64,000 nucleotides of DNA from Planctomycetota bacterium (GTDB lineage Bacteria > Planctomycetota > Phycisphaerae > UBA1845 > UTPLA1), in NCBI GenBank assembly GCA_016235815.1, contig JACRIM010000030.1:62001-126000 (forward strand), given 5' to 3'. Under the pieces are notes generated by a model, which was not told the origin of the DNA, did not search any database, and saw only the letters and a list, made by a program, of their open reading frames with translations. A program made the position numbers and the translations under genes. The stretch's first letter is position 1. Every line of letters starts with the position of its first letter. Positions 10,414 to 18,686 of the stretch are shown piece after piece.

Positions 10414-11042
10414 GGCGTTCGGGACCGGCCTCAATGGCCGATTCCGCAATCTGTAGCCCGGCAAGTCTAAGCAGCATGGCCCCCGTCGGCAAGAATGCAT
10501 CTCGCCGCCCCAGAAACCGGCATCCAGCTCATGCCACCATGCAGCCACCTTCCACGGAGAGGCCGCCGGATCCGCTTTTTAACAACCGGCATTGGTCGCC
10601 GCGTGGTACGCGCCCCATTCCGCCGCCATTGCTTCGTCGGATCCGCGTTTTGACAAGTGGCAATGGTTGCCCTCACCCCTTCCTGTTATACTTGCCGGTC
10701 TTTCCCCGGGGGCGAGCCGAGGCGAGCGTTCCGGGTGAATCGCGCTATGATGTCGACATCGCAGCGGTCGGCCGTAAGAGACCGCCGATTCGTCGTCTCC
10801 TCACGGCGCATGGTCTGAGAATAGCGGCCCGCACCGTGCTGCATGAGACATTGCGCAGGCGCATTTGTCGCGCGTCCGACATGCATCGGAGCGCGTGTTT
10901 TGGTTTATCGCGGACACTGGAGGTGTCCGAAAGCTGTATACCCGCCGCACAGGATTGATCCGTGCGGGCCATCCAAATAAACGCGGGGAATCCAACGGCA
11001 TTGGCCGCCCCCACCAACCCGGGCAAAGCCCAGAGAAGATGA
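10414..11042. other. Long intergenic region upstream of korA with an imperfect direct repeat
   Basis: About 630 bases without a supportable gene. It contains a 34-base imperfect direct repeat at 10567-10600 and 10638-10671, each beginning with the palindrome CGGATCCG and continuing CTTTTTAACAACCGGCATTG or CGTTTTGACAAGTGGCAATG. The repeat sits about 400 bases upstream of korA. It may be a duplicated regulatory site or a small mobile remnant. Open frames here lack coding character. Confidence 0.5.
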
Positions 11043-12932
11043 ATGTCCACTGACACGCTCGTAATGCCCCCGTCCACAAAACCAATCGAATCGCTTGACG
11101 AAGTAACCGTTCGATTCGCCGGCGACTCCGGCGACGGCATGCAGCTCGCGGGCATGCAGTTCACGAACAGCACGGTTATCTTCGGAAACGACATCAGCAC
11201 CTTTCCCGACTATCCCGCCGAAATTCGGGCACCTGCCGGAACCCTCGCCGGCGTCAGCGGCTTTCAGGTGAACTTCAGCAGCCACGAAGTGCATACCCCC
11301 GGCGATGCTGTGCATACGCTCATTGCTTTCAACCCCGCCGCGCTCAAGGCCAACATCGCCGACGTGCGCCAGGGCGGCATCGTCATCGCGAATGAAGATT
11401 CGTTCGGCAAGACAGACCTCAAGAAGGCCGGCTACGAGGTCAACCCCCTCGAAGACGGCACCCTCTCCGGCAAGTATCAGCTTTATCGCGTACCCATCGG
11501 CAAGCTGACCGGCAACGCCCTCAAGGACTCCGGCCTCGGCGCCAAGGACATCGATCGATGCAAGAACTTCTTCGCCCTCGGGCTTGTCTATTGGCTCTAC
11601 GGCCGACCGATGGAGACCACCCTCAAGTGGATCGACGAGAAATTCGGCAAGAACCCGCAGGTCTGTGAGGCCAACAAGACGGTCCTCAAGTCCGGCTATT
11701 TCTACGGCGAGACGTGCGAAATCTTCCCGAGCAGCTACAAAGTGCCCAAGGCCAAGTTGCCCGCAGGCAAGTACCGACGCATCTCCGGCAACGAAGCCGC
11801 CGCACTAGGCTGCATTGCCGCCGCGCAGATCGCCGGCAAGGATTTGTTCTACGCCAGTTACCCGATCACGCCGGCGAGCGACATTCTCCACACGCTTGCA
11901 AAATACAAGAACTTCCGGGTCAAGACGTTTCAGGCCGAGGATGAAATCGCGGCCATGGCATCCGCCATCGGCGGCGCGTTCGCGGGCGATATCGCCGTGA
12001 CCGGCACCAGCGGCCCCGGCCTCGCCCTCAAAGGCGAAGGCATCGGCCTCGCCGTCATGACAGAGCTTCCCGTCGTCATTATCGACGTGCAGCGCGGCGG
12101 CCCCAGCACCGGCCTTCCGACGAAGACGGAGCAGGCCGACCTGCTGCAGGCCGTCCTCGGTCGAAATGGCGAGTGCCCGCTTTGCGTCATCGCTGCCAGC
12201 AGCCCGTCGGATTGTTTCCACGCTGCGATTGAGGCCGTGCGTATCGCGACGAAATTCATGGTGCCCGTCATTCTCCTCACCGATGGTTACATCGCCAATG
12301 GTGAAGAGCCGTGGCTCCTGCCAGACATCAAGAGTCTGCCGAAGATCGAAATCAAGCATCCGACCGGCGGCAACGGTCACCCCTTCCATCCCTACGAGCG
12401 AAACGAAATGCTCGCCCGACCGTGGGCCATCCCCGGCACCAAGGGCCTCGAGCATCGCATCGGCGGTCTGGAAAAGCAGGACATCACCGGCAACGTCAGC
12501 TACGACCCCGAGAACCATGAGCGAATGATCCACCTCCGCGCGAAAAAGGTCGCGACCATCGCTCAGGACATACCGCTTCAGACCGTCATGGGTCCGGAGA
12601 AGGGTGATTTGCTCGTCATCGGTTGGGGCGGAACGGCCGGCGCCATTCGCAGCGCGGTCGAGCGCGTGCAGGCCCAGGGCCACAAAGTGGCCGCGGCACA
12701 CCTCCGCTACATGAACCCGTTCCCGCGGAACCTCGGTGAGATCCTGAAGAACTACAAAAAAGTGCTGGTCCCCGAATTGAACATGGGCCAGCTCCGTATG
12801 CTGCTCCGGGCGAATTTCCTCGTCGATGCGATCGGCTACAACAAGATCAAGGGGAAACCGTTCCTCATCGCCGAATTGGAAATGAAGATCCAGGAACTGC
12901 TCGCCACATTCCTGGAAACCAGCCAGGGCTGA
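11043..12932 (+). CDS. korA: 2-oxoacid:ferredoxin oxidoreductase, fused gamma-alpha subunit
   Basis: 629 aa. Residues about 20-205 are the gamma domain (FAGDSGDGMQLAGMQF, YPAEIRAPAG). From about 245 the alpha domain follows, with YPITPASDILHTLAKY at about 271, AMASAIGGAFAG, TSGPGLALKGEGIGLA and the PSTGLPTKTEQADL loop near the active site. With KorB it oxidatively decarboxylates a 2-oxoacid, most likely 2-oxoglutarate, to acyl-CoA while reducing ferredoxin; it can run in reverse for CO2 fixation. This gamma-alpha fusion plus a separate beta subunit is the usual KorAB layout. The GATGAATG context at 11040 has little Shine-Dalgarno character. It is followed by korB after 134 bases. Confidence 0.93.
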   Translation: MSTDTLVMPPSTKPIESLDEVTVRFAGDSGDGMQLAGMQFTNSTVIFGNDISTFPDYPAEIRAPAGTLAGVSGFQVNFSSHEVHTPGDAVHTLIAFNPAALKANIADVRQGGIVIANEDSFGKTDLKKAGYEVNPLEDGTLSGKYQLYRVPIGKLTGNALKDSGLGAKDIDRCKNFFALGLVYWLYGRPMETTLKWIDEKFGKNPQVCEANKTVLKSGYFYGETCEIFPSSYKVPKAKLPAGKYRRISGNEAAALGCIAAAQIAGKDLFYASYPITPASDILHTLAKYKNFRVKTFQAEDEIAAMASAIGGAFAGDIAVTGTSGPGLALKGEGIGLAVMTELPVVIIDVQRGGPSTGLPTKTEQADLLQAVLGRNGECPLCVIAASSPSDCFHAAIEAVRIATKFMVPVILLTDGYIANGEEPWLLPDIKSLPKIEIKHPTGGNGHPFHPYERNEMLARPWAIPGTKGLEHRIGGLEKQDITGNVSYDPENHERMIHLRAKKVATIAQDIPLQTVMGPEKGDLLVIGWGGTAGAIRSAVERVQAQGHKVAAAHLRYMNPFPRNLGEILKNYKKVLVPELNMGQLRMLLRANFLVDAIGYNKIKGKPFLIAELEMKIQELLATFLETSQG

Positions 12933-13066
12933 TCACTTCTCCCTCGACGAGAGGGCGAGGTCCGAAAGTTAAAGATTTAGGAATCTCGGAACAGCGCCAG
13001 TGACGTTTGAAAACGAATCAGTGTAATACATGAAGCCAGTGGTTTCATAAAACATAGGATAAGGAA

Positions 13067-14089
13067 ATGGCCATCGAAGCTTTGCCCCAACTGACCCCCA
13101 AGGATTTTGCCAGCGATCAGGACATCCGCTGGTGCCCCGGCTGCGGCGATTATTCAATCCTCGCCCAGACCAAGAAGATCATGCCCGACCTCGGCATCCC
13201 CCGGGAGAAGATCGTCTTCGTCTCCGGCATCGGCTGCTCAAGTCGTTTTCCGTATTACATGTCCACCTATGGCTTCCATAGCATTCACGGTCGAGCACCG
13301 GCTGTTGCCACCGGCGTCAAGGTTGCCAATCCCGAACTCTCCGTCTGGGTCGCGACGGGCGACGGCGACGGACTTTCCATCGGCGGCAACCACCTTGTCC
13401 ACGTGATCCGCCGCAATCTGGACATCAAGATTCTGCTGTTCAACAATCGCATCTACGGTTTGACGAAGGGTCAGTACTCCCCCACCAGCGAACTCGGCAA
13501 AAAGACCAAGTCCACGCCGATGGGCTCAGTCGATAATCCGCTGCATCCGCTTTCGATCGCCATCGGGGCCGAAGGATCCTTCGTTGCCCGTAGCATGGAC
13601 GTAAACGTTAAGCACTTGGGTGAAATCCTGACCCGTGCGGCCCACCACAAGGGAACCGCTTTCATCGAGATCTACCAGAACTGCAACGTCTTCAATGACG
13701 GCGCCTGGGAACACGTCTCCAACCGCGAGACCAAGGACGACACCACGCTCTTCCTTGAACATGGCAAGCCCATGATTTTCGGAAAGAACCGCGACAAGGG
13801 AATTCGACTAAACGGCAAGATGGAGCCGGAGGTCGTGCAACTCGGCAATGGCATCAAGGAAGACGACCTGCTCTTCCACGACGAGAAGGCCGCCGAGCCG
13901 AGCCTCGCCTTCATGCTCAGCCGAATGCGCTACCCTGAATTCCCCGAGCCAATGGGCGTACTCCGCGCCGTCGATGCCCCGCTGTTCGAGAAGGGTGTCC
14001 ACGATCAGATGAAGGCCGCAGAAGCCAAGAACGGCCGCGGCACCCTTGAGCAATTGCTCAACTCCGGCGACACGTGGGTCGTGCAATAA
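13067..14089 (+). CDS. korB: 2-oxoacid:ferredoxin oxidoreductase beta subunit
   Basis: 340 aa thiamine-diphosphate-binding subunit. WCPGCGDYSIL carries Cys23 and Cys26, and SGIGCSSRFP adds a third cysteine of the 4Fe-4S site. The TPP/Mg motif is GDGDGLSIGGNH followed by NNRIYGLTKGQYSPTS, which in this family points to 2-oxoglutarate or broad 2-oxoacid use. It starts with AGGATAAGGAA directly upstream of the ATG. With korA it forms the catalytic complex; the ferredoxin partner is not in the window. A C-terminal extension past 250 is typical of the KorB group. Confidence 0.93.
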   Translation: MAIEALPQLTPKDFASDQDIRWCPGCGDYSILAQTKKIMPDLGIPREKIVFVSGIGCSSRFPYYMSTYGFHSIHGRAPAVATGVKVANPELSVWVATGDGDGLSIGGNHLVHVIRRNLDIKILLFNNRIYGLTKGQYSPTSELGKKTKSTPMGSVDNPLHPLSIAIGAEGSFVARSMDVNVKHLGEILTRAAHHKGTAFIEIYQNCNVFNDGAWEHVSNRETKDDTTLFLEHGKPMIFGKNRDKGIRLNGKMEPEVVQLGNGIKEDDLLFHDEKAAEPSLAFMLSRMRYPEFPEPMGVLRAVDAPLFEKGVHDQMKAAEAKNGRGTLEQLLNSGDTWVVQ

Positions 14090-14193
14090 GAACCCTGCGC
14101 TGACGGTCCGTAGCGCAAGCGTCCGGTTAAGCGATCCGCCGACCGCGTTGACTTCCGCCCGCGCATCCACTATCAATTCCGTCCGTGCCTGCC

Positions 14194-14266
14194 GCCCCCA
14201 TCGTCTAGAGGCCCAGGACACCGGCTTTTCAAGCCGAGAACCGGGGTTCGAATCCCCGTGGGGGCA
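14194..14266 (+). tRNA. tRNA-Glu (anticodon TTC)
   Basis: 73-nt tRNA. Acceptor GCCCCCA pairs with TGGGGGC, discriminator A. The anticodon loop TTTTCAA gives TTC, flanked by CGGC/GCCG. The T-arm is CCGGGGTTCGAATCCCCG. The anticodon stem has one outer C-A mismatch. CCA is not encoded. It lies about 100 bases after korB. Confidence 0.95.
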
Positions 14267-14303
14267 GTCCACCTTCCTGCAGATCACAATCGGCGCGGAA
14301 TCG

Positions 14304-15542
14304 TCATTCGCCTAGAATAGCCCGTACCGTCCGTCGCATTACATCGCCAAGATCAAATCGCTCCCGAACGCGCGCCTGTGCCGCCCGGCCCATCCGTCGG
14401 CATAGATCCGCATTCTCCAGCAGTCGCTGAATCGCTCCGGTCGCCGCGAGCGCATCGCCCGGCGACACGACGAAACCTGTCTGTCCATCCACCACCAATT
14501 CGGTCATTCCGCCGACATCCGTCACGACACACGGCAATCCCCTCGCCATCGCTTCCAGCACGCTGTTAGACATCGACTCCCGCCGGGAGAGCTGCACACA
14601 AAGATCGGCCTCCGCAAAAAAAGCGTCGCGATCGCGCTGATGCCCTGCAAAGCGAACACGGCTGGCCAGCCCCTGCGCCGTGGCGCGGGCGCGAAGCGCC
14701 TTCATGTCCGGTCCGTCGCCGACAAAAATCAGTCGCGCATCCGCAAATCGTGGCGCCAGCCGCTCAAACGCCGCGAGCAGGACATCCGCGCCTTTTGCCT
14801 CGGTCACGCGACCGACACAGAGTATCCGACGCGGGTGCGAAATCTCACGCGGTGGATGGTCGGCTCGCTCGCCGTTCGGAATAACGTGAAATTTCTCAGC
14901 CGGCCATCGGTAATCCGCCGCATATGCATCGGCCACCCGGCGACTATTGAAGAGGATCGCCGATGCAGCCATCGCGGGAAGCCGACGCCGCCAATACAAA
15001 CGAGGGGAGCCGTCCGGTATCGCCAGGGGTTGCTGCCGCGCCGACACGATCACACGCATGCCCACAGACCTCGCCGCAAGGATGGACGCGCCAAAAGCGC
15101 CGCCGCCCGCCTGCTGCACCACGAACACCGTGTCTGCGCGCGTGCTTCGCAACCAGCGTCGGCGCTGGAGCATCGTTCGCAAATGAAGCCTCGCGTCGCC
15201 GGAGAGATTCACATCGATCCAATTTGTGCGTTCGACCGTCAGTTGTCTGGGGTGAGCGCAATCGAGCAAATCGTCGTAGATGGAGTTTCCGCTATACCCG
15301 ACATGAACGCGCGCGCCGCATTCCAGCAAAGCGCGAATCACCGTGCGCGTGTATTTTTCCGCCCCCCCGCAATAAACGATTCCGCCAACGTCGATGTGAT
15401 GCACGGCCAACACAGTGACCCTTCGCCCGGCGGCAAGGTCCGGCGGAAGGCCCAGGAGCGGCTCCATCCCCGGCGCATCCGCGAATGCAAAATCGGCTGC
15501 GCGAGTCTGGGTGTTGGCGAATGGTTGGTTCACGTGCGCCAC
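14304..15542 (-). CDS. Glycosyltransferase family 4 (GT-B fold)
   Basis: 412 aa. The N-terminal Rossmann domain begins RRVTVLAVHHIDVGGIVYCG and includes the donor-sugar region; the C-terminal domain has RILCVGRVTEAKGADVLLAA, LIFVGDGPD and the E-x7-E region SNSVLEAMARGLPCVVTDVG. These are family-4 glycosyltransferase hallmarks. It likely adds a sugar from a nucleotide donor to an envelope glycan; donor and acceptor are unknown. It starts at a GTG (15542), 63 bases downstream of the 900-aa protein on the same strand, and is probably the last gene of the long minus-strand train. Confidence 0.88.
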   Translation of the reverse strand: MAHVNQPFANTQTRAADFAFADAPGMEPLLGLPPDLAAGRRVTVLAVHHIDVGGIVYCGGAEKYTRTVIRALLECGARVHVGYSGNSIYDDLLDCAHPRQLTVERTNWIDVNLSGDARLHLRTMLQRRRWLRSTRADTVFVVQQAGGGAFGASILAARSVGMRVIVSARQQPLAIPDGSPRLYWRRRLPAMAASAILFNSRRVADAYAADYRWPAEKFHVIPNGERADHPPREISHPRRILCVGRVTEAKGADVLLAAFERLAPRFADARLIFVGDGPDMKALRARATAQGLASRVRFAGHQRDRDAFFAEADLCVQLSRRESMSNSVLEAMARGLPCVVTDVGGMTELVVDGQTGFVVSPGDALAATGAIQRLLENADLCRRMGRAAQARVRERFDLGDVMRRTVRAILGE

Positions 15543-15605
15543 GCTCCGTCATGGCTCGCAGGTTAAGTATAGCTCCGCATCCATGCGAAGACTCGCCGGG
15601 ATGCA

Positions 15606-18308
15606 CTACGGCTTTGCTTCCGAGGGCGGCATCATCGTCTTCTTCACGACCCAGGGATTCGGAATATACACCGGCGCGATTGGGTTCAGGATGTCTTCTT
15701 CCTCCATCGGCCACTCCGCCGTGTCGGACAAGCGCGTGTCTGCCACGATGTAGGGCGTCGTCGACTCGCCCGTCCGAACAAGGGCATACCCGAGAATTCG
15801 CTGATCAGGCGAGGCGGCGGCGAAAGTCTGCTTCACCGACGCCGGCTCGTTCAACAAACGCAGGAATGTCGGCACTGCGTCAACCCGCATAAGCAATAAA
15901 TCTCGGTGCTTTCCGTCGCGTGTGTATCGAAACGCCGCAACCGACTCGCGTCGAACATCCATCACATTATTCAGTTTCGAGTCCGAATCGGCGTCCATCC
16001 GCCACGCGGACCGCACCGCCCGATACCCCGGGCCATCCTTCCGGTCGCCGGCAAGCATCGCGACATATCCGCGCGGGCCCTGTACTTCGCCGCAGACGCC
16101 GAGTCCGCGAACACCGGTGATGGTCTCGAACTCGGCCTCACCCAGTTTCGGCAGGCGCGAAAGAAAATCGGACTTCACATCATCCCAGACATAGTGCCTG
16201 CCAACCTCCGGCGCGGCCCAGGGTGGCGCGAGATCCTCGGTCGGCGGCACGTAGTTGTACGCAAGCCCCGGCAATGGCTGATTATTCCAATCGCAGAATC
16301 GCACCGAGAAGCCCCAGCCGCGATTCCGCGGGGCAGGCCACGATTCGATCACGGCGCGAAGCTCATTCCAACCCTTCCGCAAGTTCGCAAAGCCGCACAC
16401 CGTGTCAACCAGATTGCGATCTTCGTATTTGCCTGAAGAATAATAATCGCCCCGATGTATGCACTCGCCATTAAGCCACAGCGCCAGACCATCATTCTGT
16501 CCAAGCCACATCCGAACTTCCTGATCGTTCGGCGAATAGACCCAACACGTCGCGACCGCTCGGGCCCATCCGGTGTTGGAAAACAGCCTTGCCAGATCGA
16601 CAAAGTCGGTATCGCTCACGATTTTCAACGTGTCGCCGCCCGAAGGAATCGGGTCAAGGACATGATGCGCCGGCTTACCGTCCGTCGGTGCAGGCTCCTT
16701 CACTGGAAACGGCCCACGAATCGACCACATCCGAAGTGAGGTATCGGGCACGGACAGATCCGTCACCTTTACGCGGTGGTGCATAGCTTCGACGCATCCA
16801 TACTTGAGCGCAGACCGGAATGCATAGCCTCGATTCGCCCCCGGTTGCGGCCCACACGCCAACGCGCTCTCCGCATCGGGAATCACCGACGACGCCTCAC
16901 CGGCCCGCGCGGCCCACAAATATTGCTGATAGAACGCCTCCACAATCGCCGTCCACGTCGTGTTGTGCGGGAGTACCGTCATCGCCGCACCGTTGGGGCC
17001 TTCGTCGCCGCCGACCGTCGATACCACGATCGGCTCCTGCCCCTCGACCTGCGGAACCACGCTATAGACCGCATCAAACCAGCCGCGATCCGCCACGATC
17101 GAATCGCCGGGACCATAAATGCCCCCCGAGCGGAATTGATACGACCATTCGGCTGGGTCCGAGATCTGAAGAAACGACGGAATAAGGCGAATCTGCCCCG
17201 ACGTCGCCGACCAGATCATGCCCTGCGCAATGAGAAAGTGATTCTTGATTTCCGCTACGTCGGAGGACGACAGCTTCTTGCCGGCACGATTGTCGAGCAT
17301 GGCCACGAGCACGTGCCAATTGTTCGAAATGTAGCCCTGCCGAGCACCGGCCGAGCGGGCCATGTGCGAAAAGACCGTCTGGGCCGGCATGGACAACCGA
17401 TCGGCCACTTCGCCGCACTTGTACTGCGCCTCGGCATTCGATGAGTCAATGATGCGACACTCGTTCCATTCCGTCAGCGCCGCGCCAAACAGGCCGCACT
17501 GCTGCAAAAACATGGCCCAACGCTCGTGTTCATTCAGATTTCCACTGAGCTTTCGAGGCCGGAATTCATATCGCATCAGCCGGTCGGCACGCCGGGCCAG
17601 TGCCGCCACTTTCGAATTACTCGAACCGAGCAGCCGCTGATACACCGCCCGAGCCTCCGCCTTTTTCCCGGTGAACTCATCCACCATCGCGCTCAGATAC
17701 GCTTTCACGTCGGGGTCCTTCGCCGATGCGGCAAGATCGGCCAACGGACCATCCGTGGTTTCGTCCAGCAAGAGAGGATCGGGCATTCCATAGGCTGCCA
17801 TGTTCAAGCCCTCGGCCTGCGATTGCAGGTCGATCGTGAAGGAAAGCACGCCGCTGGCATACTTCGGATTGGCCTTGAGCGTCGCCACATTGATCACGTA
17901 TGCGGTTGGAAAAGGCTTCAATTCCCAGGTCGGCAGCTTCTTGCCCGCGACAGTGAAGGTCAGCGTGGCAGAAACCTGTTTTCGCTCGGTATCGCCAAGA
18001 TTCGCATGAGGAGCTGTGACCGGGAAATCATGCCACGGCTGGGCAACGATGAAAACCATCGGCTGCAGGATCGGCCCAAAGGCATCCTGTGGAAGGCGAA
18101 ACTCCCGTTCCATCGAACCGGGAACGACGCCCGTGGTGCCGAGCGGAAGCACGGATACATCGGGGCTGGCGCCGGCCAGCGCCATCGACGCGGACAGGAC
18201 AATTCCCAACACGGAAAGATAGCAAACGCCGCGCTCCAGGCGCTGTAGTTGAACCGGTGAAAGTCGGCTTTGACGGTACATCACGTTTCGATCCTGCCCT
18301 GTGAACAT
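15606..18308 (-). CDS. Large exported TPR-containing protein of unknown function
   Basis: 900 aa. ATG at 18308 gives the full frame; the ATG at 18281 (MYRQSRLSP) gives a cleaner signal anchor, with hydrophobic CYLSVLGIVLSASMALAGA ending in an AxA-like site. Residues about 190-360 contain helical repeats (KAEARAVYQRLLGSSNSKVA, LTEWNECRIIDSSNAEAQYK). The region about 535-670 (RMWSIRGPFPVKEP, WVYSPNDQEVRMWLGQNDGL, ALWLNGECIHRG) resembles a carbohydrate-binding beta-sandwich of the kind seen in secreted enzymes. I cannot name a catalytic domain. It follows the small membrane protein by 45 bases in the same train. Confidence 0.75.
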   Translation of the reverse strand: MFTGQDRNVMYRQSRLSPVQLQRLERGVCYLSVLGIVLSASMALAGASPDVSVLPLGTTGVVPGSMEREFRLPQDAFGPILQPMVFIVAQPWHDFPVTAPHANLGDTERKQVSATLTFTVAGKKLPTWELKPFPTAYVINVATLKANPKYASGVLSFTIDLQSQAEGLNMAAYGMPDPLLLDETTDGPLADLAASAKDPDVKAYLSAMVDEFTGKKAEARAVYQRLLGSSNSKVAALARRADRLMRYEFRPRKLSGNLNEHERWAMFLQQCGLFGAALTEWNECRIIDSSNAEAQYKCGEVADRLSMPAQTVFSHMARSAGARQGYISNNWHVLVAMLDNRAGKKLSSSDVAEIKNHFLIAQGMIWSATSGQIRLIPSFLQISDPAEWSYQFRSGGIYGPGDSIVADRGWFDAVYSVVPQVEGQEPIVVSTVGGDEGPNGAAMTVLPHNTTWTAIVEAFYQQYLWAARAGEASSVIPDAESALACGPQPGANRGYAFRSALKYGCVEAMHHRVKVTDLSVPDTSLRMWSIRGPFPVKEPAPTDGKPAHHVLDPIPSGGDTLKIVSDTDFVDLARLFSNTGWARAVATCWVYSPNDQEVRMWLGQNDGLALWLNGECIHRGDYYSSGKYEDRNLVDTVCGFANLRKGWNELRAVIESWPAPRNRGWGFSVRFCDWNNQPLPGLAYNYVPPTEDLAPPWAAPEVGRHYVWDDVKSDFLSRLPKLGEAEFETITGVRGLGVCGEVQGPRGYVAMLAGDRKDGPGYRAVRSAWRMDADSDSKLNNVMDVRRESVAAFRYTRDGKHRDLLLMRVDAVPTFLRLLNEPASVKQTFAAASPDQRILGYALVRTGESTTPYIVADTRLSDTAEWPMEEEDILNPIAPVYIPNPWVVKKTMMPPSEAKP

Positions 18309-18353
18309 ACCCTATTGTCTCGATTAACGGCCCTACCGCAAGCACGGCCCAGA

Positions 18354-18686
18354 TCATGGTCTTGAATCGTGCTCCTTCAACCAATCGAAATCGGACTCGC
18401 TCGGACCGGCCGGTCGCCGATTCTCCGACAAGCCCACGGAAACCGGTCGCCTGCCCATGCGGCGCAAGAACAGCCAGACAATTGCCGCAGCCGCGGTGGC
18501 GCCGGCGACCCATTGCGCTTCGGACATCGGACGTCGCGCGGATGTCGGCACGGTTGATGTCGGCACTACGATCACGGGTACGACAACGGACGATTCACCA
18601 CTCGCCGACTGTGTTGCCGACATTCCACTCGATGGTTGCGGGTACCACGCAATCGCAACCGCCGCAAGAATCATCAAATGGATCAC
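18354..18686 (-). CDS. Small two-helix membrane protein
   Basis: About 110 aa from a GTG at 18686 whose last two bases start the TGA stop of the TPR gene (GTGA overlap), the same coupling seen elsewhere in this train. A longer reading from 18773 would overlap that gene by 90 bases. The first hydrophobic segment is near the start (MILAAVAIAWYP); after a Ser/Thr/Val-rich stretch comes a second (AQWVAGATAAAAIVWLFL) followed by a basic cytoplasmic tail. Family not recognised. Position suggests a role with the vWA/ExbB/ExbD complex. Confidence 0.55.
   Translation of the reverse strand: MIHLMILAAVAIAWYPQPSSGMSATQSASGESSVVVPVIVVPTSTVPTSARRPMSEAQWVAGATAAAAIVWLFLRRMGRRPVSVGLSENRRPAGPSESDFDWLKEHDSRP

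Noticed and set aside
11805-12701. Minus-strand open frame opposite korA
   Set aside because: No family features; korA on the plus strand is a complete, well-conserved protein over the same bases.
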